DNA from: Thermoplasmatota archaeon
Lineage (GTDB): Archaea; Thermoplasmatota; E2; DHVEG-1
Assembly: GCA_016930995.1 (NCBI GenBank)
Contig: JAFGFQ010000044.1
Span: 1 to 21,657 of the forward strand
DNA length: 21,657 bases
Direction: 5' to 3'
How positions within the stretch are numbered: the stretch's first letter is position 1; every line of letters starts with the position of its first letter. Below the pieces are notes generated by a model. It was given only the letters and a program-made list of their open reading frames with translations. It had not been told where the DNA came from and made no database searches. A program made the position numbers and the translations under genes. Positions 12,904 to 20,537 of the stretch are shown here, piece by piece.

Positions 12904-13130
12904 AAAGAATGGGGTATAGAAACTCCTAAGATTAAGAGGATTACCTAGCATGATTTTACGTTCTCATTTCTTCAATATTTTTCGAGAACAGGGCCTGGAA
13001 AGAGGCTTACGGCCTGACAGAATAAGATGATTTCGTTCCTCCACTCTATGTGAGGGGAGACACCCAGCTCCGCTCTATGTCCGGACGTAATGTTTATTCT
13101 GTTCTAAAGGAGAATATAAGAAATTCTGCT
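12904..13130. other. Gap with several inverted repeats and a repeated CTCTATGT
   Basis: No convincing gene is seen. ACAGAATAA (13017-13025) is the reverse complement of TTATTCTGT (13094-13102), enclosing 68 bases that include GC-rich runs. GTTCTC/GAGAAC (12960-12965, 12984-12989) make a second pair. CTCTATGT occurs at 13044, 13073 and 13129. The region lies between two convergent genes and might hold termination structures or a small RNA; neither is proven. A short frame ENRAWKEAYGLTE could be the end of a vanished gene. Confidence 0.35.
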
Positions 13131-16100
13131 CTATGTTTTTATTGACCTTCGCTTCATCAATAATAAAATTAATGATATTGCGAAAAAGACAAAAATAAGT
13201 TCGAAACCAGATATCCCTTTTTTCTCGTTATTTTGGATGGTTGTTAATCCTGCTACTGCATCAAAGTTGTAATCCCACTTCCCGTCATTATTTGTATCTA
13301 TCAGGTATTTTCCATTCTCCTGCCCTAATGTTGTTTTATTTCCTGTTACATTACAGTAGAATAAATCAAATGTTCCATCGCTGTTATTATCGATAAGGTA
13401 TCCGATGTTAACGCAATATTGGGTGTCTATAAAAACGATGAGATATGTTCGTCCTGATTCTGTGTAGTTATCAAATGCTTTTATTGAGACGAGGTAAATC
13501 CCTGCTTCAGACCAGCTATGGTCTATTATACAAATCGTTCCATTTGATAAAAATTCACTTTCATTGGTCGTTGTGTCGCCCCACTCAACAATATATTGGA
13601 TCGTGTCATTATCTGGATCTGTTGAAACCACTGTATAATTATAAGAAGTCCCTTTATGTCCTACGGCCGTACCTGAAATAGTGGGAGCTGTTGGTGGGTT
13701 GTTTGCTTTTAGTACTACTGCACTAGTTTCATCGATATTTTTTGCTCCTTCGTTGTCCGTTACGGTTAATGTGACATTGTATGTTCCTGCTTTTGAATAA
13801 GTATGTTTGGCAATCTTGCCGGTTCCATTTGTTTTATCACCAAAATCCCAGAACCATTTAGTAATAGTTCCATCGGGGTCGTAGCTCTCTGATCCATCAA
13901 AGGTTATTTCTGTGTTTATAAAATTTTGATAAGGTTCACCTGCTGATGCATCAGCTACTGGTGGAGTATTTGTATTTGGAGGGAGTGGCTGCGGGGAAGT
14001 GTCTTTTTGTGTTTTGAAATTCCAAAGTGGACCTGAGGTAGACACACCGTGGTTATCCCATGCAATAATCTTCCAAAAATACTGTGAATCATATGTAAGA
14101 ACTCCTAGGTTGTAAATTGTATTTGAATAATTGCTCGATTTTTTAGGTGGCGGATTTACTAGGCCAAAGTAAATATCATAGGTTACAATATTTCCAGGGT
14201 CAGGGTCCCCACCGGTCCAACTCAAGGAAGCATCAATAGCAACATTCGTTTTGTTGTTCTCTGGACTTGGATCAGAGGATATATAGGGAGGATTATTTAC
14301 TGTTGTAAAACTCCAGGTTACTCCTTCTCTTGTATTGCTGTGATTGTCATGTGCAACAATCTTCCAATAATATGTTGTCCCATTATTTAAAACACCTGGA
14401 TCAAACGATTCAACGATTATATCTGTACCAACCATCGGTGGATTATTACTGTTTCCAAAATATACATCATATGAGAGTTGATCGTCTTCCGGATCTGTAC
14501 AATTCCAGCTGAGATCTTTGATTATGCTAACTTCTGTAGATCCATTGGAAGGCGAGGGATTAGACGGCGAATTTGGGGGTAGATTAATAAGTTGATTACT
14601 GTAGATAAATGAGAGATTACAATTTTTCCCATTATTAGTCAGGGAATCACGTTCAATTACTGCTGCACTGACTCCTTGAGTTGTAAAGCACCAATATACA
14701 TCAGATAAACTCTTTGTAGAACGATATAAGAGGTTTTGATCAGAATTGTTATTCGGTCCTAAACGAGGTACACCAGTTTTAATTTGTGCATAACGTAATT
14801 CATTCGCTGATGGACCGCTTCTCCATCCAACTAAAAAATCAGCATCATTCTCTAAGAGTTTAGATCCTGAGGATTGAGATTGGAAAGCGAGCGGGTCATA
14901 AATAGTTCCATTAGCAATTAAAATATTTGGTCCTGAAAGTGGTAAGTCATGTTTAGCTAAGCCAACGCGTTTATAAAAAAGATTACCATTATATACCTTT
15001 TGATTATTGACCACTTGATACATGTTTTTTAACCAGATAATATAGGCATCACCATCCTGTCCATATACAACTGACGGGGCGGTATCATTGTAATCATAAT
15101 CATAAGTTAATTGTATAGTTTCTTCCTGAGTGTTTATTCGGAACTTCTTGTAAAATACATTTTCTACATTATCTGTTTTCATGCTAAAAACACAGATCGC
15201 ATCCCCATTATCATTAATCGCAACATTGGGTCCAGAGATAATGGATTGTTGGTTAACTAAAGTTACTTTTTCTGACCATGCAATTCCATCCCAAAAGGAA
15301 GCATAGATTGATCGATCCGAAGCTGTATCAAAAATATTATCTCCATCAGATGTCCATACCAGAACAATATCACCATTTGAATTTGAAGTTAAAATTGGTG
15401 AAACATCCACCGCATTATTTGATGTTATTGTATAAGCATTCCCCCATGAATCATTAATTTTATCCAATATACAGTAAACGATTTCACTTGCTTTCATGAC
15501 ATCGGTGATGCTAGTATTTTCTTGTATAGAACTATTTAATTGAACAAAAACACATATCGCATTTCCATTTTTATCAAAGGCGACCTGTGGATCCATTTGT
15601 AATTTATCATCACGTGTTGCATTAATTGTCTCTATAACAGGCATACTGCCATCTTCATGACAAATACTGTAACGTAGCTCCATTCCTTCTACAGGATCTT
15701 TAGATGGGTCATCATGAGCCCATACCATCATAATTTCATCACCACGAGAAGATGGTAGCATATTTGCTAAACACGGTTTTGCATAGGGAAAAACATTTTC
15801 TATGACAGTTCCACCATTGCTTGTAGGGCCCCACACATAATTATTGTATGAATTGTGGTCGGGATCCATGTACGATCGGTCTAGTGGTTGCCAATTGGTT
15901 TCATTGTATTCGCTGCCTAGGAGTTTTGATCCACGGTAACTCCAATAATAGGTCCACCATCCTTCTTTTTCCCAATAAAGAATCTCGAGTCTCCCTCCTA
16001 TTCTAGCTGATAAAACAAGATTATCGAAATAGCCTTGGTCATCCGGTGGTGTTTTAAAATATAATGTTGCATCTCCACTAGCTTCAATGTAGAGCGAAGC

Positions 16101-18590
16101 TACAACTATGTCAAATTCAACATAAGCTGTTATTCTACAACCCACATTACCGTAAATAGTACTTAATTTAATACCTAGACCTGGGACAATGCTATCATTT
16201 TCATTTTCGGTAGGAGTAAGTCCAAATGTAATTTCAACATGCGGAGTTATATCAATTCCTGTAGTAATTCCAACACCACAAATTGAAAGCGGCATATAGA
16301 ATACAGGAATTGTAACTTCCCCATAGACAGTTATATCCATTTCATGCCAGATGATTTCTTCGTTTTCTATTCCGAGATTTCCTTGTAATCTCGCACCAAT
16401 TTTCCCGCTTAATGATTTTGCTGTTACTTCTGCTTGAAAATTCCCGTGAACATCAATTTCTCCATTAGAACAAATGCAAATTGAACTTCCGATACCACCA
16501 GAGTAACTGTAATTTCCACCAAGATTCTCATCTGGTACTCCACCAGGGACATCTGCATTTAATGGTGATTTGCTAGGATTATTTGGCGATCCTGTTGAAA
16601 AATCCACTGACGCATTGATAATAAAATAATTATCAAACTCAAGTGGAGGATTATCTTTTAGGGATATATTTAATGAAGCATACTCTGTATTTGAATATGT
16701 AATAACATAATCGAGGAAAGTTATGAACCAGCCTGCCATCTGAATAATCTTTGGATGATATATTTCGTATGGCCCCCACCCATATTGATTATACCCTCTA
16801 ATCTTTAATTCCAGGTTAGTATTAAGTATATATATTGAATTAAACATTGCAGTCCAATTGTCATTTCCATTATAATCTACATGAGTATATGAACCGAAAA
16901 CAAATTCTACTTTTATTGGTTCTTCACCAAAAAAATATGCAGTATATGTGTTTTCAAGGTCCATACCCTGAAGCAGAAAGCCTTTATTATCTGAAGCTTC
17001 GCTGCCATCTGCAAAAAATGTTGTGATATGATCAACTAATGGTGGACCTGGCATCGTAGTAAACAATTTGGAGAAACCCCAACGTTCACCTGCATCGTTT
17101 TTTGCCCCAGCTTGATATTCATAATTAGTGCTATTTGTTAAATTAGTTAGATCATATGAAAAGGATTCGCCTGTTATACACCAGCCGATCCATTCAGAAG
17201 CATTATACCAACTACCACTGGGTAATATTCTTATACGAAATCGGTATTGAGATGGTTCGCCACCATCATTCACCATCTTACCATTCAAGCGTACAAAGGT
17301 TCCACCGATACAAGTCGCATTATTAGTTTGAACAGATGGATAATCAATCGTAGTTGTATTGACTTGGCTATATTCAAATGAATAATAGCTGCTTTCGATA
17401 GTATAAGACCATGATCGATAAAAATATTTAGTACCGAACTGCAATCCTACATCAACAAAGCTATTTCCTGTATCATTATAGATTCCTTCACCATCGGTAT
17501 ATGATTCGGGATATCCAATCGTTGACCTACGAATAATAGTTGTATTACTTCCATTTCCTTTACCCCAAGAGAGGCGTATAGACGTTGATGTTATTTGAGA
17601 TGCGGTGAGATTCGAAGGTGCAGCAGCTTTAGTATATTCTGAATCACAGCTGTAATTTTCTGAAAATAAATCTGTATTAATATCATACGTCCAGGCAGAA
17701 TAATAGTATTTTGTTCCCGGATTTAAATTGGAATGATTAGTATGAATTCCTATACCAGAATATACTAATTCACCATCAGTCCAATCAGTTGGATATCTAT
17801 CGTTTCTCGTAGTTATATAGGTATAGTTACCGCCATTGCCTTTTATCCAAGAAAGAAATATTTTTGATGAAGTAGAATTATAAGCACTTAGATTGTTTGG
17901 AGGATCAGGGCGATAATCTAATTTCACACCAACTTGATCTAGAACCACATCATCGAGAGATTCAGCATAAACGCGTATATAAATAAGATGATCACCTGAA
18001 ATATAATATTCTGGATGTGATATAGGTTTCCATTTCCAAATTAGTTGATTTTGGTTCCCCATGTCAGCCCCTATTGGTATATATTGCCCACTACTCATAT
18101 TTTTTATATACAACGAAGGTCCATCACCAAACAACCCCCAATCAGCGAAATATAATCCAATATGCATTTTATTAGGAATACCGTATTCTGAAATATTAAA
18201 GGAATACCATGCTGTTGCATCAGGGCCCCAGGGGTCTTGGCCCATCCGGACGGCATGTTCACCAAAATAAGACCAATCCCCCGTAATAGCATCAAAATTT
18301 TGTCCATATTTAGTTACGTTATTTTGTTCACGATAGAAATTGGACTCTGTTTGTGAAATTCTGATGTTATTAATCAATTCTTGATTTACTATTAAATTAT
18401 TATCGTTAGATTTATTATCATCTTCAGAATTTATCAAATGATTTTTCATTGTTCCTGTTTGTATAGATGCGGTTTTTGTAGTATCATTTGATTTTTCATC
18501 TGCTTTGTAAAGAGGTATTAACCCAATCATTACTAACAAAATTATTATAAAAAAAACGAATCCTTTTCTTAATAGTTGATTTATATCCAT
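13131..18590 (-). CDS. Giant secreted cell-surface protein (FnIII, beta-propeller-like, PKD; C-terminal anchor)
   Basis: The ATG at 18590 is used (GGCGGAAGATT precedes it), giving 1819 aa; 15 more codons are open upstream. Residues about 9-27 are a signal/anchor helix. Parts in order: a beta domain at about 90-220; FnIII-like domains from about 227, 324 and 418; a large beta-rich middle; then five propeller-like strands from about 950 to 1263, each with a G-[DN]-x-[IA]-x-x-[VI]-[WF] core (EIMMVWAHDD, NAICVFVQL, DIVLVWTSD, DAICVFSMK, DAYIIWLKN). Two cadherin/FnIII-like units follow at about 1332-1530 (YYWKIVAHDN, YFWKIIAWDN), then a PKD domain at about 1540-1620 (TEITFDGSESYDPDG, WFWDFGD, GTYNVTLTVTDN). 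The end is GISGFELIFVFFAISLILLL-MKRRS, an archaeosortase-like sorting tail. Many N-x-S/T sites suggest glycosylation. Probably an adhesin or S-layer-associated protein. Confidence 0.85.
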   Translation of the reverse strand: MDINQLLRKGFVFFIIILLVMIGLIPLYKADEKSNDTTKTASIQTGTMKNHLINSEDDNKSNDNNLIVNQELINNIRISQTESNFYREQNNVTKYGQNFDAITGDWSYFGEHAVRMGQDPWGPDATAWYSFNISEYGIPNKMHIGLYFADWGLFGDGPSLYIKNMSSGQYIPIGADMGNQNQLIWKWKPISHPEYYISGDHLIYIRVYAESLDDVVLDQVGVKLDYRPDPPNNLSAYNSTSSKIFLSWIKGNGGNYTYITTRNDRYPTDWTDGELVYSGIGIHTNHSNLNPGTKYYYSAWTYDINTDLFSENYSCDSEYTKAAAPSNLTASQITSTSIRLSWGKGNGSNTTIIRRSTIGYPESYTDGEGIYNDTGNSFVDVGLQFGTKYFYRSWSYTIESSYYSFEYSQVNTTTIDYPSVQTNNATCIGGTFVRLNGKMVNDGGEPSQYRFRIRILPSGSWYNASEWIGWCITGESFSYDLTNLTNSTNYEYQAGAKNDAGERWGFSKLFTTMPGPPLVDHITTFFADGSEASDNKGFLLQGMDLENTYTAYFFGEEPIKVEFVFGSYTHVDYNGNDNWTAMFNSIYILNTNLELKIRGYNQYGWGPYEIYHPKIIQMAGWFITFLDYVITYSNTEYASLNISLKDNPPLEFDNYFIINASVDFSTGSPNNPSKSPLNADVPGGVPDENLGGNYSYSGGIGSSICICSNGEIDVHGNFQAEVTAKSLSGKIGARLQGNLGIENEEIIWHEMDITVYGEVTIPVFYMPLSICGVGITTGIDITPHVEITFGLTPTENENDSIVPGLGIKLSTIYGNVGCRITAYVEFDIVVASLYIEASGDATLYFKTPPDDQGYFDNLVLSARIGGRLEILYWEKEGWWTYYWSYRGSKLLGSEYNETNWQPLDRSYMDPDHNSYNNYVWGPTSNGGTVIENVFPYAKPCLANMLPSSRGDEIMMVWAHDDPSKDPVEGMELRYSICHEDGSMPVIETINATRDDKLQMDPQVAFDKNGNAICVFVQLNSSIQENTSITDVMKASEIVYCILDKINDSWGNAYTITSNNAVDVSPILTSNSNGDIVLVWTSDGDNIFDTASDRSIYASFWDGIAWSEKVTLVNQQSIISGPNVAINDNGDAICVFSMKTDNVENVFYKKFRINTQEETIQLTYDYDYNDTAPSVVYGQDGDAYIIWLKNMYQVVNNQKVYNGNLFYKRVGLAKHDLPLSGPNILIANGTIYDPLAFQSQSSGSKLLENDADFLVGWRSGPSANELRYAQIKTGVPRLGPNNNSDQNLLYRSTKSLSDVYWCFTTQGVSAAVIERDSLTNNGKNCNLSFIYSNQLINLPPNSPSNPSPSNGSTEVSIIKDLSWNCTDPEDDQLSYDVYFGNSNNPPMVGTDIIVESFDPGVLNNGTTYYWKIVAHDNHSNTREGVTWSFTTVNNPPYISSDPSPENNKTNVAIDASLSWTGGDPDPGNIVTYDIYFGLVNPPPKKSSNYSNTIYNLGVLTYDSQYFWKIIAWDNHGVSTSGPLWNFKTQKDTSPQPLPPNTNTPPVADASAGEPYQNFINTEITFDGSESYDPDGTITKWFWDFGDKTNGTGKIAKHTYSKAGTYNVTLTVTDNEGAKNIDETSAVVLKANNPPTAPTISGTAVGHKGTSYNYTVVSTDPDNDTIQYIVEWGDTTTNESEFLSNGTICIIDHSWSEAGIYLVSIKAFDNYTESGRTYLIVFIDTQYCVNIGYLIDNNSDGTFDLFYCNVTGNKTTLGQENGKYLIDTNNDGKWDYNFDAVAGLTTIQNNEKKGISGFELIFVFFAISLILLLMKRRSIKT

Positions 18591-18697
18591 AATCTTCCGC
18601 CCCAGATCGTTTGTGTCTCCGTTTTCTCGTTGCATTCACTAAAAATTCCTATTCCAATCATCACTAACGTAATTATCACTGATGTTTTTTTTTTCAT
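18581..18697 (-). CDS. 38-aa signal-peptide-like upstream ORF overlapping the giant gene
   Basis: This short ORF has the strongest ribosome site of the area (GGTGGAGG at 18706-18713). It encodes MKKKTSVIITLVMIGIGIFS followed by ECNEKTETQTIW, a basic start, hydrophobic core and a Cys that resembles but does not match a canonical lipobox. It ends at 18581, ten bases inside the giant gene in another frame, so reinitiation could couple the two. Its DNA resembles the giant gene's own signal region (CCAATCATyACTAAC on the plus strand in both). It may be the front of an older gene whose body was replaced, or a leader peptide. Confidence 0.5.
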   Translation of the reverse strand: MKKKTSVIITLVMIGIGIFSECNEKTETQTIWGGRLWI

Positions 18698-18758
18698 AAC
18701 CTTTGCCTCCACCTTTTTACTAGATAAAAACCAAATCGTTAACTGAATTTTTTCGAAA

Positions 18759-19571
18759 TTACACCCCCACTACCTGAACAGTATATTCAATAGTGCCATC
18801 TCTTTCGTCTTGAAAATCGATTCTTCCATCATCAGAAAATGATTGAACACTATTCTCAGAAGAAAAAGAAATGTATTTACCGATTACACGACTTTCGATG
18901 TCGCTATTAACATCTATAAGTGTATCTTTATTCAAAATACCACCTTCATCCCAAACCCTAATATCCAGATAAAAATAGATGGCATCATCATCCACATCAC
19001 ATGTAAGGGAAAAAGGATGATTTATTACGACTTGATCATAAAAAACACTACTTGTGTCTTCACCAACAAGTTCCATTTCTTTTTGCGAATAGTAGGCATA
19101 AATTCTAATTAAGAAATAAGGATCGTTTGTTCCCGATTCGGGAAATCCTTCACCATGATTATCTCCAATGAATTTTGTGATTATGACTTTAATTCCACCA
19201 TCACCATAATCGTATATATCTGCATTATCCCCTATGCTATCATGATCAGTGTCTTTCCATTCATTTTGATTATCTGGGAAGGCGTCTGGATTATTACCAA
19301 TTGGATTATCCCCATATCCGTCTCCATCTCGATCTGCCCACTGTGTGGAGTCTTTTAGAAATCTATCTGCATTATCCCCTATGCCATCCTTATCAGTATC
19401 TTTCCATTCTGATCTATCATCTGGAAAAGCATCTTCTGAATCAGCTATTCCGTCTTGGTCAGAATCAGGTGGGGTAAATATTTTTGTGCTACTTAAACTT
19501 GAATAACCTGCTATGCATAAAACTATTATTAATAAACTTACAGCAATAAGAGTACCGGCTTTTATTTCCAT
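18759..19571 (-). CDS. Secreted Ca-binding protein: thrombospondin type 3 repeats plus C2-like beta domain
   Basis: The start has GTGGAGGCAAGA and a conserved TATA leader. The 270-aa chain begins with a membrane/signal helix (about 6-24). Residues 35-125 contain calcium-binding thrombospondin type 3 repeats: DSDQDGIADSEDAFPDD, DTDKDGIGDNADRF, DRDGDGYGDNP, DTDHDSIGDNADIYD, with the alternating Asp ladder. Residues 127-270 form a beta sandwich (KVIITKFIGDN, PYFLIRIYAYY, IYFYLDIRVWDEG, IGKYISF, TIEYTVQVV) resembling a C2-like Ca-binding domain. It is probably extracellular and lies downstream of the zinc ribbon gene. The repeats are clear; the C2 likeness is inference. Confidence 0.8.
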   Translation of the reverse strand: MEIKAGTLIAVSLLIIVLCIAGYSSLSSTKIFTPPDSDQDGIADSEDAFPDDRSEWKDTDKDGIGDNADRFLKDSTQWADRDGDGYGDNPIGNNPDAFPDNQNEWKDTDHDSIGDNADIYDYGDGGIKVIITKFIGDNHGEGFPESGTNDPYFLIRIYAYYSQKEMELVGEDTSSVFYDQVVINHPFSLTCDVDDDAIYFYLDIRVWDEGGILNKDTLIDVNSDIESRVIGKYISFSSENSVQSFSDDGRIDFQDERDGTIEYTVQVVGV

Positions 19572-19615
19572 ATCTTGCCTCCACTCTAGAAAATTGTAAC
19601 AAATTCTTCTTTATA
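19569..19615 (-). promoter_or_regulatory. Promoter-leader module shared with the UDG-like gene
   Basis: From TATAAAGAAG (19606-19615) to the ATG (19571) the sequence is TATAAAGAAG-N17-TAGAGTGGAGGCAAGA-TATGG. The UDG-like gene at 5172 has TATAAAGAAG-N17-TAGGGTGGAGGCAAGA-A-TATGG. The spacers differ, but both ends and the spacer length are nearly identical. Confidence 0.65.
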
Positions 19616-19622
19616 ATTTCTT

Positions 19623-19730
19623 CTATGGAGGAATATCCTTATTAATCAAGATATTTGACTGGCAATTTCTACAAATGTCTGGTTCATCGTCTTCAAGCTC
19701 TGATCCACAAATTTTACAATATCGGGTCAT
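19623..19730 (-). CDS. 35-aa double-CxxC zinc ribbon microprotein (intact copy 2)
   Basis: A strong GGAGGT site (19736-19741) precedes the ATG. The translation is MTRYCKICGSELEDDEPDIC-RNC-QSNILINKDIPP: CxxC at 5-8 and at 20-23 with the conserved NKDIPP tail. It is the AT-rich counterpart of the copy at 596-706. Its ATG overlaps the TGA of a radical-SAM-like remnant (19727) in an ATGA arrangement. This suggests the microgene was once coupled to a radical SAM gene, or that the remnant's end is retained because it supplies the ribosome site. Function unknown. Confidence 0.75.
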   Translation of the reverse strand: MTRYCKICGSELEDDEPDICRNCQSNILINKDIPP

Positions 19731-19867
19731 ATTAAACCTCCAATGCCGAAATAATTCAACTGTTGCGTTTTGAAATCCTTTGCCCCATATTGTGTAGCTA
19801 TAAGTCTAATCGCATTAATATCTGTATAACCGGGTAGTATAGGTATTATCATTACTCTGACATACAC
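19727..19867 (-). pseudogene. Radical-SAM activase-like C-terminal fragment
   Basis: A 46-codon frame (ATG at 19852, GTG at 19867) reads VYVRVMIIPILPGYTDINAI followed by RLIATQYGAKDF and LNYFGIGG. The V-R-x-x-I-P-x-x-P-G-Y-T-D pattern and the later L-x-Y-x-x-x-G resemble the last third of glycyl-radical-enzyme activases and related radical SAM proteins. The CxxxCxxC cluster motif is absent because the front is gone. The stop overlaps the zinc ribbon start. It is a dead remnant or very short product; family call by pattern. Confidence 0.55.
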
Positions 19868-19922
19868 CCATTATTGGATAATATTTTTATCATCTGTTTT
19901 TTATAGATTTCTTAATGTTAGT

Positions 19923-20519
19923 TTACCAGATGATTATAATGTCAGATATAGTATCAAAAACTCCAGGAAAATAAGGTTCTCCAACAACACAATAAGTATA
20001 ACCTTTACCAATTTTTGGCTCTACCTGATACTGAGTTTCTGCTTCAAAATATATCATTCCGTAATCTAGAGTATCAAATCCTATTAGAGGATAAGAACCA
20101 CCACCAACAATAGGACTGTTTTCTCCAACTACTGTAAGTCCGCTAGTGTAAGCTAGGACATAAGCACATCGTATTCCTTGACTCTTTGCCGTATCTATTA
20201 AATTTTTTAAGGAAGCTGTTCCATAGCTATCAATAAAATTTATTACCTCTTGTTTTGTCGGATCATGTAAGTGATATATATCACCAGATTTCAACTGTGA
20301 TAACTTTGAATTATTTTCCGCCAAATGGTTTTGTATTAAATTTAAATATTGTTTCGTAACATTTTGTTCATACTCGACTTCTATTAATTTGAACGAATCA
20401 GTAATAATCTCAGCTTTTATTGATTTGTTAAATTCCCCTTCTACATAATAAATTAATAAAAACATTACTATCATTACGATAAGAACTAATATTTTTTTGT
20501 TAATATTTTTTATTTTCAT
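19923..20519 (-). CDS. Membrane-anchored transglutaminase-like paralogue, catalytic residues lost
   Basis: The 198-aa protein has an N-terminal membrane helix (about 10-26) and an outside-facing domain that aligns with the end of the neighbouring AN1 protein: DPTKQEVINF, GIRCAYV, IGFDTLDYGMIYFE and a Trp-terminated end. Where the neighbour has Cys in DYTCTYF this protein has SYGTASL, and where it has His in SGHAIVAFDT this has SYPLIGFDT. The nucleophile and His are therefore missing (G100 and Y143 in their places), though the Asp of FDT remains. It begins 18 bases after the neighbour's stop, so the two are cotranscribed. It is probably a non-enzymatic partner or a regulatory pseudoenzyme. Confidence 0.75.
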   Translation of the reverse strand: MKIKNINKKILVLIVMIVMFLLIYYVEGEFNKSIKAEIITDSFKLIEVEYEQNVTKQYLNLIQNHLAENNSKLSQLKSGDIYHLHDPTKQEVINFIDSYGTASLKNLIDTAKSQGIRCAYVLAYTSGLTVVGENSPIVGGGSYPLIGFDTLDYGMIYFEAETQYQVEPKIGKGYTYCVVGEPYFPGVFDTISDIIIIW

Positions 20520-20537
20520 GTACTGTCTCTTCTGTTT

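Noticed and set aside
12904..13130. tRNA-like or IS remnant
   Set aside because: No T-loop or anticodon arrangement could be made, and the short ENRAWKEAYGLTE frame is insufficient to name a transposase.
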